A stretch of DNA of 9,785 nt from an archaeon (GTDB lineage: Archaea > Hydrothermarchaeota > Hydrothermarchaeia > JALTZZ01 > JALUTC01): assembly GCA_027058345.1 (NCBI GenBank), contig JALUTC010000145.1, forward strand, positions 1 through 9,785, given 5' to 3'. Every line of letters starts with the position of its first letter. Within the stretch, counting starts at the first letter, position 1. This document shows, in pieces, positions 1 through 7,184 of the stretch. A model generated the notes under the pieces. The model worked only from the letters and a program-made list of their open reading frames with translations. It ran no database searches and had not been told where the DNA came from. The position numbers and the translations under genes were made by a program.

Positions 1-145
1 ATGGCAGGTTTACATAACAATTTATCCTTGATAAAAAATAATACCTACCATTTTTTGGTATCATAAATTCCTTGCTAACATTTTTAACTCCAACCTTGTC
101 TATTCCTATTTTTATCTTGGAAATTTCTGACTGAACATCTTTCAA
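1..145 (-). CDS. mptA: GTP cyclohydrolase MptA, N-terminal part (window-truncated)
   Basis: First 48 codons of a gene that runs off the left edge of the window. The peptide begins L-K-D-V-Q-S-E and continues with K-V-G-V-K-N-V at about residues 17-23 and a Y-V-N-L-P at the edge. This matches the opening of the archaeal FolE2/MptA family, which has a D-V-Q start, a V-G-V/I-x-N/G-L/V strand and then a hydrophobic strand ending in L-P. Family members convert GTP to a cyclic dihydroneopterin phosphate, the first step of (tetrahydro)methanopterin synthesis, using a metal site that lies beyond the window. No ATG is suitably placed. TTG at 143-145 is chosen because a GGGGGT Shine-Dalgarno-like run lies 6 bases before it, overlapping the argJ stop. 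It sits 11 bases after argJ, probably in the same transcript. The family call rests on a short stretch, so it is likely but not certain. Confidence 0.72.
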   Translation of the reverse strand, partial: MKDVQSEISKIKIGIDKVGVKNVSKEFMIPKNGRYYFLSRINCYVNLP

Positions 146-156
146 TAAACAACCCC

Positions 157-1275
157 CTATGTATATTCGAATGCGTTTATTCTAACATAATTATAGCTTA
201 AATCACACGTATATCCCTTTGCAAATTCTCTACCAATATTTAGATTTATTTCAATCGATATCTTTTTCCTACATAATAATCTCTTAATTGTCCTTAAGTT
301 CTCTTCCAATATTTTACCAGATTTTATTGCTTGGATACCATTTATGCGAACTTCTAATAATTTTTCGTCAAATTCTATTCCAGAATATCCTATTGCAGCA
401 ATAATTCTTCCAAGATTTGGATTTGAACCATAAATCATCGATTTTATTAAATAAGAGGTTGCAATTGATTTTATAATCCTTTTTGCATCTCCAATATTTT
501 TAGCATTCTTTATATTTATTTCAACAATCCTCGTAGCCCCTTCAGCATCGTGGACGATTTTTTCACATAATTCTTCCAAAATACTTCTCAAGTAATTTTC
601 GAAAACATTTTTATCAACCTCTACTTCTCTCGTTGAAATTAATACTGCAGCATCATTTGTACTTGTATCGCTATCTATTGCAATGAGGTTTAATGTTCTA
701 TCGATTGTTTCTTTGAATATTTCCTTCATATCATTACAGAATGCGTTCGTTACTATAAAGCATAAAAGGGTTGCCTCCTTTAAATATGGGTTTATCATTC
801 CAGAACCTTTAGCAACTCCTATAAATTTTTCATCGTTTCCTCTTATCGACAGCTTTTTCCTTTTATCCGTTGTTCTAATTGCATCAGCAAATGCCAACAA
901 ATGTTGCATGCTATTTCCAAGCGATAATTTTGATGCCAAATTTCTTATCCTATTTATATCGATTTTCTTACCAATTATTCCTGTTGAAAATAATAGGAGA
1001 TTTTCAACATCAACATTAAACTTTTCAGAAACAATCTTACATATTTTGATCGCATCGTCGTATCCGTTTTCAACAAAACAATTCGCATTTCCAGAATTTA
1101 CAACAATTCCTCTAATTTTCCCTTTCTTATAGTTTTCTATGGAAAGCTTAAGGGAATCTGATATTACATTATTACTTGTAATCATGAGATATGTATCCAA
1201 AATACTTTCGGATAAAATCATTCCTAATCCGTAATCACAATCTCTTACACCACCAAATAATAGATTTTTAATCAT
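157..1275 (-). CDS. argJ: Glutamate N-acetyltransferase / ArgJ (ornithine acetyltransferase)
   Basis: ArgJ transfers acetyl from N-acetylornithine to glutamate, recycling acetyl groups in arginine synthesis, and is made as a precursor that cuts itself before a Thr nucleophile. Visible family motifs are V-V-N-S-G-N-A-N (58-65), the oxyanion S-T-G-I-I-G (97-102), K-G-S-G-M-I-x-P (156-163) followed by A168-T169-L, the self-cleavage site, D-x-D-T-S-T-N-D-A (201-209), S-N-P-N-L-G-R (284-290) and the C-terminal Y-V-R-I-N-A (363-368). At 372 residues it is a little shorter than the usual 390-405. The shortfall is at the N terminus, where the strand before the T-x-N segment is compressed. The start is firm: an in-frame TAA lies 7 codons upstream with no start codon between. 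No Shine-Dalgarno is seen; a TATA-like element about 24 bases upstream suggests a leaderless message. It is divergent from the FpoF-like gene and followed closely by mptA. Confidence 0.93.
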   Translation of the reverse strand: MIKNLLFGGVRDCDYGLGMILSESILDTYLMITSNNVISDSLKLSIENYKKGKIRGIVVNSGNANCFVENGYDDAIKICKIVSEKFNVDVENLLLFSTGIIGKKIDINRIRNLASKLSLGNSMQHLLAFADAIRTTDKRKKLSIRGNDEKFIGVAKGSGMINPYLKEATLLCFIVTNAFCNDMKEIFKETIDRTLNLIAIDSDTSTNDAAVLISTREVEVDKNVFENYLRSILEELCEKIVHDAEGATRIVEINIKNAKNIGDAKRIIKSIATSYLIKSMIYGSNPNLGRIIAAIGYSGIEFDEKLLEVRINGIQAIKSGKILEENLRTIKRLLCRKKISIEINLNIGREFAKGYTCDLSYNYVRINAFEYT

Positions 1276-1291
1276 TATAAATTTTAGAATT

Positions 1292-1305
1292 TTTTATCTA
1301 TAAAA
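1292..1305. promoter_or_regulatory. Symmetric TATA-like element shared by two divergent genes
   Basis: The 46-base gap between argJ (minus) and the FpoF-like gene (plus) contains TTTTATCTATAAAA, which is nearly its own reverse complement. Its centre is about 23 bases from the plus-strand ATG (1322) and about 24 from the minus-strand ATG (1275). That is the spacing expected between an archaeal TATA box and a transcription start placed at the start codon. Neither gene has a Shine-Dalgarno in the gap, so both are probably leaderless. That one box drives both directions is inference; no clear BRE is asserted. Confidence 0.5.
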
Positions 1306-1321
1306 TTCATCACGTTTATTT

Positions 1322-2404
1322 ATGATATTTACTGACTATAAGGTAATAGGTAAGGAAGAAGGTTTTAAGGCATTAGAATATTATATAATTTTCAACGAGT
1401 TATGCACCGGTTGTGGTATGTGTCAGGCAATTTGTCCAGAAAATGCCATCGATTATGATGAATATCCATATTTAAAGGATAAATGTACAAAGTGTGGTTA
1501 TTGTCTCGAAGCATGTCCAAGAACAAATATTGATAGAAAAGAATTGGAGAAGAAAATATTTGGAGAATATGCAAACGATTTATTAGGTAGCTATAAAAAG
1601 GTATTTGCAATGAAAACAAATGTAAAAGGACAGGATGGTGGTGCGGTAACTTATATCTTAAAGAGATTATTGGAAGAAAAATTCATCGATGCTGCAATTG
1701 TTACATTCCATAAAAATCAAAAAGCCTATCCTGAAATAGTTTCTGATCCGAATAGGTTATTGCTATCTTCTGGAACTAAGTATACAATGAGTAATTCTTT
1801 AAAATTATTGAAGGATAGCTTAAAGTATAAAAATGTTGCAATCGTCGCATTACCTTGTCAGGTAGAAGCTATAAGAAAGTTTCAATATGAAAAGGTTGGA
1901 GATATTGATTTGACAAGAAGCATAAGATTGATAATAGGACTATTTTGTAAGAGCAATTTCCTTCATAGTTTATTCACGGATTTAATTGCAGAAAAATACT
2001 CGATAAATTTAGAATCGATAGAAAAAGTTGATATAAAAGGCAAGTACCTATATATATATCTAAAGGAGGACAAAAAGTATAAAATACCGTTAAAGGAGAT
2101 TCTTCAATACAAAAGATATGGCTGTAATTATTGCATAGATTTTACTGCAAGAATGGCAGATATAAGTATAGGCTCTATAGGTTCTAAGGAAGGATTCTCA
2201 ACAGTTATTGTAAGAACAGACATGGGCTTATCTGCTATAGAAAGGATATTGAATGATAAAGATGTTGAAATCTCTGATAATATAGATTTTGATTCAATAC
2301 ATAAATTGGCAAAGACAAAATTCACTGAAAGTATGAAGGAAATAAAAAGAAAAATTATTGAAAATCTCCCATTTTATTTGAAACAATACGGTGATTTATT
2401 ATGA
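1322..2404 (+). CDS. FrhB/FpoF-family F420 oxidoreductase with two [4Fe-4S] motifs, linked to CODH
   Basis: A soluble 360-residue iron-sulfur flavoprotein. The N-terminal ferredoxin-like domain has C28-x2-C31-x2-C34-x3-C38-P and C55-x2-C58-x2-C61-x3-C65-P, enough for two [4Fe-4S] clusters. It is followed by the FrhB/FdhB N domain (G-Q-D-G-G-A-V-T at 103-110, L-P-C-Q-V at 177-181, G-L-F-C-K-x-N-F at 206-213) and the FrhB/FdhB C domain (C268-x2-C271-x-D-F-T, A-D-I-S-I-G-S-I-G at 279-287, T-V-I-V-R-T). Proteins of this family carry FAD and pass electrons between F420 and a partner's iron-sulfur clusters. The two N-terminal clusters and the length resemble FpoF/FqoF more than FrhB itself. Its stop overlaps the cdhA start (ATGA at 2401-2404), so the likely partner is CODH; that is inference. 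No Shine-Dalgarno; probably leaderless from the shared TATA element. The true electron partner could instead be ferredoxin alone. Confidence 0.88.
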   Translation: MIFTDYKVIGKEEGFKALEYYIIFNELCTGCGMCQAICPENAIDYDEYPYLKDKCTKCGYCLEACPRTNIDRKELEKKIFGEYANDLLGSYKKVFAMKTNVKGQDGGAVTYILKRLLEEKFIDAAIVTFHKNQKAYPEIVSDPNRLLLSSGTKYTMSNSLKLLKDSLKYKNVAIVALPCQVEAIRKFQYEKVGDIDLTRSIRLIIGLFCKSNFLHSLFTDLIAEKYSINLESIEKVDIKGKYLYIYLKEDKKYKIPLKEILQYKRYGCNYCIDFTARMADISIGSIGSKEGFSTVIVRTDMGLSAIERILNDKDVEISDNIDFDSIHKLAKTKFTESMKEIKRKIIENLPFYLKQYGDLL

Positions 2405-4752
2405 TTGAGTTTGATAAAATTTCAATGGATAATATTTTAGTTAAGGTAAAAAAGATAGATTCCGGAATTATTAAGGGAGAAAATATTACGTTAGAATTTG
2501 GTAAAATAAGGGAGGAAACTTGGGAAGAAAAGGAGGGACCTCAAGTTAAACCAAATATCTTTACCTTAAGAAATTGGGATTTCAAACTGTTATCCAGATA
2601 TAAACCATTTTACTCTCCGTTGTGCGACTTTTGTTGTAAATGTACCTTTGGAAAATGCGATTTATCCGAAGGAAAGAAGGGTGCATGTGGAATAGATATG
2701 ATTACACAACAGGCTAGAGAATTTTGCTTGAACGTAGCTATTGGAACAGCATGTCATATGGCGCATGCAAGGCATCTCGTTGACTATCTGATTAAAAAAT
2801 TGGGTAGAGATTATAAGATTGATTTGGGAATGGAAATTGATGTCGAAGCTCCAATAATTAGAACAGTTGTTGGAATAAAACCAGAAGTTTTAGGTGATTT
2901 GGACGAAGTTCTAAAATATGCAGAAGAACAACTTACACATGTCTTAGCAAGTATAGCAACAGGACAAGAAGGTTCTGCAATCGATTATGAATCAAAGGCA
3001 TTACACCTTGGAATGATAGATAATCTTGCAAAGGAGGTTGCAGATATTGCTCAAATTATCGGATTTAATTATCCTAAGGGAGATGAAAATGCACCTCTAG
3101 CAGAAATTGGTTTGGGAACATATGATGCAAATAAGGCATCGATTTTAACAATTGGTCATAATGCAATCGTTGGAATTGAAATCTTAGATTATATTGAACA
3201 AAATAACCTTTCAGATAGGGTTGAAGTTCTTGGAATCTGTTGCACAAGCCACGACTTAACGAGAAGGAATTCAAGAGTTAAAATCATAGGCCCATTATCT
3301 TCGCAGCTTAGATTTGTTAGAGCAGGTATTGCAGATGTAATAGTTGTTGACGAACAATGTATTAGAACAGATATTGTGGAAGAAGCTAGGAAGAAGAAAT
3401 CGTTCGTAATTGCAACGAGTGATAAGGCTTGTTATGGATTGGAAGATAAAACCGAAGAGCCTGCGGATAAAATTATAATGGAATTATTAAATGGTAACAA
3501 AAATGCTGTATTAATACATGACCCAAAAAAGGCTGCAGAGGTTGCAGTTAAATTAGCATTGCTGGTAAGTCCTATAAGAAAGGATTACAAGAAATTACCT
3601 GATATTAAGGAAGTAATCGAAGATATAAGGAGATGCACAAAATGTTACAATTGTCAAAGGAATTGTCCCGTAAATTTAGATATTCCTGATGCTATAGAAA
3701 AGGCGAAGGGTGGAAATTTATTCGAACTATCAATAATTAGAGAAGAATGCATCGCTTGCGGAAGATGTGAGAGTGCATGTCCTAAAGGAATAAAGATAGT
3801 AACAGCTATGGAAAAGGCTACGGAGTATATTGTTAAAAATGAAAGAAGCAAGATAAGAGTTGGCAGAGGACCAATAAAGGATACTGAAATTAGAAAGGTT
3901 GGTCAACCAATAGTCTTTGGAGAAATACCAGGAGTAATATTATTTGCTGGTTGCAGTAATTATTATAACGGAGCTAAAGAAGTTGGAGAAATAGCGGAAG
4001 AATTTTTGAAAAGAAATTACATCGTCGCAGCTACTGGATGTGCTGCAATGTCGATTGCTATGTATAAAGATGAGGAGGGTAAAAGTCTCTATGAAAAATA
4101 CCCAGGAAGCTTTGATGCTGGATGCCTTGTAAATTTAGGTTCATGCGTTGCTAATAGTCATGCAATAGGAGCTGCTATCAAAATTGCAAATATATTTGCT
4201 AAAAAGCCTTTGAGAGGAAATTTCGAAGTAATTGCAGATTATATTTTAAATAGAGTTGGTGCTGTTGCAGTTGTTTGGGGAACAATGTCCCAGAAAGCAA
4301 TTGCAATTGCTACTGGTGCTAATAGATGGGGTATACCTGTAATTCTTGGACCACATGGTGTTAAGTATAGGAGATTATTATTGGGAAGAAAAGATAGAGA
4401 AGAAGATTGGTATGTATATGATGCGAGGACAAAGAAAAGAGTTATTGCCGATCCAGTTCCAGAACATCTCTTGGTTGTTGCGGAAAGTAAGGAAGAAGCC
4501 ATGATATGGATTGCAAAACTTGTCATGAGACCAAATGATACAAGTAAAGGAAGAATGATAAAAGTAGCACATTATATAGATTTGTACAAGAAATTGTTTG
4601 GAAAATTACCAGATGATTTACATTTATACATAAGAAATGAGAACGAAATACCTTTCAACTATAAAGATGAGGTTATTAAAATCTTGAAGGAAAAGGGATG
4701 GAAGCCTAGAGAAATACCTGACCCAACATTATTAGAAAGAAATATAAGGTGA
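2401..4752 (+). CDS. cdhA: CO dehydrogenase/acetyl-CoA synthase alpha subunit (Ni-CODH), CdhA
   Basis: Catalytic subunit for reversible CO oxidation to CO2 in the archaeal acetyl-CoA decarbonylase/synthase complex. At 783 residues it is near the usual length of about 770-810. Cys-rich N-terminal ligands: C75, C78, C79, C81, C86, C96 (bridging D and B clusters). Histidines H119, H122, H125 fit the proton path. Candidate C-cluster ligands, by motif, are H253 (G-H-N), C281 (I-C-C-T-S), C320 (D-E-Q-C), C518 (G-C-S-N), C547 (T-G-C-A) and C582 (G-S-C-V-A-N). K632 in S-Q-K-A-I-A-I matches the catalytic lysine motif. The archaea-specific insert has two ferredoxin motifs, C412/C415/C418/C422 and C450/C453/C456/C460, for the E and F clusters. 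No key residue appears lost. The start overlaps the upstream stop by 4 bases and follows GGTGAT 5 bases before. cdhB follows directly; cdhC/D/E are absent from the window. Confidence 0.97.
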   Translation: MIEFDKISMDNILVKVKKIDSGIIKGENITLEFGKIREETWEEKEGPQVKPNIFTLRNWDFKLLSRYKPFYSPLCDFCCKCTFGKCDLSEGKKGACGIDMITQQAREFCLNVAIGTACHMAHARHLVDYLIKKLGRDYKIDLGMEIDVEAPIIRTVVGIKPEVLGDLDEVLKYAEEQLTHVLASIATGQEGSAIDYESKALHLGMIDNLAKEVADIAQIIGFNYPKGDENAPLAEIGLGTYDANKASILTIGHNAIVGIEILDYIEQNNLSDRVEVLGICCTSHDLTRRNSRVKIIGPLSSQLRFVRAGIADVIVVDEQCIRTDIVEEARKKKSFVIATSDKACYGLEDKTEEPADKIIMELLNGNKNAVLIHDPKKAAEVAVKLALLVSPIRKDYKKLPDIKEVIEDIRRCTKCYNCQRNCPVNLDIPDAIEKAKGGNLFELSIIREECIACGRCESACPKGIKIVTAMEKATEYIVKNERSKIRVGRGPIKDTEIRKVGQPIVFGEIPGVILFAGCSNYYNGAKEVGEIAEEFLKRNYIVAATGCAAMSIAMYKDEEGKSLYEKYPGSFDAGCLVNLGSCVANSHAIGAAIKIANIFAKKPLRGNFEVIADYILNRVGAVAVVWGTMSQKAIAIATGANRWGIPVILGPHGVKYRRLLLGRKDREEDWYVYDARTKKRVIADPVPEHLLVVAESKEEAMIWIAKLVMRPNDTSKGRMIKVAHYIDLYKKLFGKLPDDLHLYIRNENEIPFNYKDEVIKILKEKGWKPREIPDPTLLERNIR
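4748..4752 (+). promoter_or_regulatory. Shine-Dalgarno GGTGA built into the cdhA stop codon
   Basis: GGTGA lies 5 bases before ATG 4758 and contains the cdhA TGA stop. A similar GGTGA lies 6 bases before the cdhA ATG. This favours ATG 4758 over the overlapping GTG at 4749 as the cdhB start and suggests translational coupling of cdhA and cdhB. Confidence 0.55.
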
Positions 4753-4757
4753 ATAAT

Positions 4758-5249
4758 ATGTATGTTAAGCCATGGTATCATGGAGATTCGTTTGGAAATA
4801 GATATGCAATGGTAATCGATTACAAATATGCGAAAAAGATATTAAATCGATGTAAAAATCCCATTATAATAGCTGGAGAATTGCTAAGCAGAGATAAAGA
4901 AGCAATTGACATTATATCAAAGGCAAGGTATGACATAGTTTCAACAACACCAAAAACCTACATAGCTTTTAAAGATAGAGATAGAGAGACATATTATGAA
5001 AGCTTAAACACGTTGATAAATCTCTTAAAGAGTGATGATTGGAAAGGATTTAATGGAAAGGAATATGATTTGGCAGTATTTATTGGAATATTTCATCAAT
5101 TATTGATACAAATGATTTCAACGCTTAGGAATTTCTCAAATGTTATAACGATGAATGCATCTAGATTTTACGTTTCAATAGCAGATTACAGTTTTCCAAA
5201 CCTTGACAGGGATACATGGTTAGAATATTTGAGAAAAACATTTTTATAA
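4758..5249 (+). CDS. cdhB: CO dehydrogenase/acetyl-CoA synthase epsilon subunit, CdhB
   Basis: Small partner of CdhA in the alpha2-epsilon2 CODH component, proposed in the family to stabilise the complex or to aid cofactor or electron transfer. The protein is 163 residues from ATG 4758, or 166 from GTG 4749; the usual length is about 165-175. Family features seen are the N-terminal P-W-x-x-G segment, the first strand and helix leading to N-P-I-I-I-A-G-E (a Rossmann-like DHS/transhydrogenase-type fold), a D-D-W-K-G-x-x-G-x-x-Y-D-L-A-V-F-I-G run near residue 95-110, S-T-L-R-N-F, and the closing F-P-N region. ATG 4758 is preferred because GGTGA sits 5 bases upstream; GTG 4749 would give a 4-base overlap with cdhA and cannot be excluded. 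The gene ends 2 bases from the opposing pgk stop, so the operon stops here, without cdhC, cdhD or cdhE. Confidence 0.93.
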   Translation: MYVKPWYHGDSFGNRYAMVIDYKYAKKILNRCKNPIIIAGELLSRDKEAIDIISKARYDIVSTTPKTYIAFKDRDRETYYESLNTLINLLKSDDWKGFNGKEYDLAVFIGIFHQLLIQMISTLRNFSNVITMNASRFYVSIADYSFPNLDRDTWLEYLRKTFL

Positions 5250-5251
5250 CT

Positions 5252-6478
5252 TTATTTCTTTTTCTTCAATTCATAACTCTCCTTTATACTTTCTATAGCT
5301 GGTAATTTCTCTCCAGTTAAAAATAAGAGCATTGCCTTTCCTGCAGTTGATATAAAATTAATCTTATTTTCAAGCTTAAGCATTCTTGCAACTGTAACCA
5401 AGTGTCCACCTCCTATTATTTTGAAACCTTTCGATTTAGATATACTTCTAACAATTTCCTTTGTTCCAAGAGAAAATTCTGGAATTTCATACATGCCAGC
5501 AGGGCCATTTGCAACGATTAGTTTCGCTTCGTTTATGTAAGATGAGTAATGAGCTATTGTTTCTAAACCAATATCATATATCCTTCCGTTTATATTTTCA
5601 ATTTTCGTATCATGTCTTTTTCCATCCTTTTCTATCGCAACATCAACTGGCTTTATTATCTTATTTTTAAATTTCTCGTAAAGTTTTCTCGCAATTTCTA
5701 CATATTCTCTTTCACCTTCCAACAATTTTCTGTTTTCCTCACCAATATCTATGCCATCTAAGTATAGAAATAAAACTCCAACCATGCCGGTGGTTAAGAT
5801 GTAATCTGCTTTATCCTTTTCAAGTAGTGCCTTCATCGTTTTTATACTATCCTTTAATTTAGCTCCTCCAAATATATAGACGCGAGGTCTTTCATTAAAA
5901 TTGAGTGCCTTGCTTAAATTCTCTATTTCCTTCCTAAATATTGGACCTATTGCAGATTCCAAGACATATGGAAATGCAACAATGCTTGGTTGTCTTCTAT
6001 GACTACATGCAAATGCATCATTTACATAAAAATCGACATATGATGATAGTTTCTTAACAAATATTGTATTTGCCTGCTCTTTATAGGGTCTTTTTGTAAT
6101 CTCTTCCGAAACTTCCTCAGAGAGAAATCTAACATTTTCTAAAAGGATAATATCTCCGGGTTGCATTTTCTCTATCTCTTCTTTAACTCTTCTTCCTATT
6201 ATTTCGTCTATAAACTTTACGTCTTTATTTAATATTTCACTCAACTTTTTGGCGTGAGCTTCTAATGATGTGAAATCATATAAACCAGGTCTTCCTTGAT
6301 GTGCTATTATTACAATTTTTGCCTCGCTTAGTTTATCCAACGTTTCTTTATAAGCTCTTATTCTAAAATCGTCGAGTATTTTTAACGTGAACGGATCTAT
6401 AGGAGAATTGATATCGACTCTGAGCAAAACCTTTTTATTATTTAAATCAAAGTTATCAATTGTAGGTATCTCTTCCAT
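5252..6478 (-). CDS. pgk: Phosphoglycerate kinase, archaeal type
   Basis: Cytosolic enzyme interconverting 1,3-bisphosphoglycerate + ADP and 3-phosphoglycerate + ATP, shared by glycolysis and gluconeogenesis. The protein is 408 residues, normal for archaeal Pgk. Substrate motifs: L-R-V-D-I-N-S-P (19-26), R39, A-H-Q-G-R-P-G (59-65), E-N-V-R (114-117) and N-D-A-F-A-C-S-H-R (153-161). Nucleotide motifs: G-G-A-K-L-K-D (204-210), A-N-G-P-A-G-M-Y-E (323-331), G-G-G-H-L (356-360) and the G-E-K-L-P near the end. One oddity: the glycine loop usually written S-T-G-G-G-A reads S-T-A-G-K-A (377-382). The start ATG 6478 has no Shine-Dalgarno and follows 22 bases of almost pure A/T after thyX, so it may have its own promoter or be read through from thyX. 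It converges on cdhB with 2 bases between stops. Confidence 0.96.
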   Translation of the reverse strand: MEEIPTIDNFDLNNKKVLLRVDINSPIDPFTLKILDDFRIRAYKETLDKLSEAKIVIIAHQGRPGLYDFTSLEAHAKKLSEILNKDVKFIDEIIGRRVKEEIEKMQPGDIILLENVRFLSEEVSEEITKRPYKEQANTIFVKKLSSYVDFYVNDAFACSHRRQPSIVAFPYVLESAIGPIFRKEIENLSKALNFNERPRVYIFGGAKLKDSIKTMKALLEKDKADYILTTGMVGVLFLYLDGIDIGEENRKLLEGEREYVEIARKLYEKFKNKIIKPVDVAIEKDGKRHDTKIENINGRIYDIGLETIAHYSSYINEAKLIVANGPAGMYEIPEFSLGTKEIVRSISKSKGFKIIGGGHLVTVARMLKLENKINFISTAGKAMLLFLTGEKLPAIESIKESYELKKKK

Positions 6479-6500
6479 ATAATTATAATTATATTTAAAA

Positions 6501-7184
6501 TTAGACCTTTATCTCCTTTTCAAGCAAGCTTTTACTATTTTTAATCCATTTTTCCTTTATTTCCTTTTTCGTTGGAATTTCTGGATGATAACAATTCCTA
6601 GGTCTCGCTTCATTTTCAGGACATACACCAAGATTGTAACCTCTGCATTCTATTCTATTAAATATCTCGGGCATTACTTCTCTGCAAATTTTTAATATCT
6701 TTCTCGCAAGGATTTGCATCTCCGGTGCGCTACGGGCACATAATCTTAAACCTAAGAAATTTATCAGGCTTCTAGCATTTATCGTCCAAATAACTCTATA
6801 CGATGCAGCAAAAGGAAGGGTATATCTCTTTATTTCCTTCTTCTCTTTCATCTCCTTATATTTTTTCAATACAGATTCAATAATTCTTTTGATCTCCTCG
6901 TTTTCAAATGGAAAGACATAATCGTCTACCTCTCTATATCTAGTTGAAAATGCCGTATGACTCGCTATCCTATGTTCAAGCAATTCTCTAGCAATTGCAT
7001 TGCTGCAAGTAATTTCGAACGTAAAAACTATGTGCTCTAAGACGCTTGAATAATCATTCTCCACTATTATCTCTATCAATTTCTCATCCGATATGCTACT
7101 TGGAACGCCACTCAACCTACAAGCTTTGATTACAATATCGAGATTGTTATATACTCGAAGAAGCTTAACTTCAGGCTCGATCAT
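6501..7184 (-). CDS. thyX: Flavin-dependent thymidylate synthase ThyX
   Basis: Makes dTMP from dUMP with FAD, NAD(P)H and methylene-tetrahydro(methano)pterin, replacing ThyA. The protein is 227 residues, within the family range of about 220-260. The signature segment is E70-H71-R72-x2-S75-x4-S80-x-R82-Y83. This is the ThyX motif R-H-R-x2-S-x-N-x2-S-x-R-Y with the first Arg replaced by Glu and Asn by Thr; both serines and the final R-Y are kept. Other family features are S-V-L-E-H51 (FAD-side helix), R-Y-T-L-P (120-124) and N-A-R-S-L (136-140) with G-L-R-L-C-A-R (145-151) for dUMP binding. The tail has C180, C188 and C198, a Cys pattern that may bind metal. It overlaps the sppA stop (ATGA) with GGTG upstream, so it is translationally coupled to sppA. 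Confidence 0.92.
   Translation of the reverse strand: MIEPEVKLLRVYNNLDIVIKACRLSGVPSSISDEKLIEIIVENDYSSVLEHIVFTFEITCSNAIARELLEHRIASHTAFSTRYREVDDYVFPFENEEIKRIIESVLKKYKEMKEKKEIKRYTLPFAASYRVIWTINARSLINFLGLRLCARSAPEMQILARKILKICREVMPEIFNRIECRGYNLGVCPENEARPRNCYHPEIPTKKEIKEKWIKNSKSLLEKEIKV

Noticed and set aside
683..1132. 149-codon open frame on the plus strand, antisense to argJ
   Set aside because: It lies wholly inside argJ, which has all of its family motifs. The translation is a Phe/Ile/Ser-rich string with no domain pattern.
4239..4572. Two open frames antisense to cdhA (95 and 64 codons)
   Set aside because: Both are mirror readings of conserved CdhA sequence, in different frames, without start signals.
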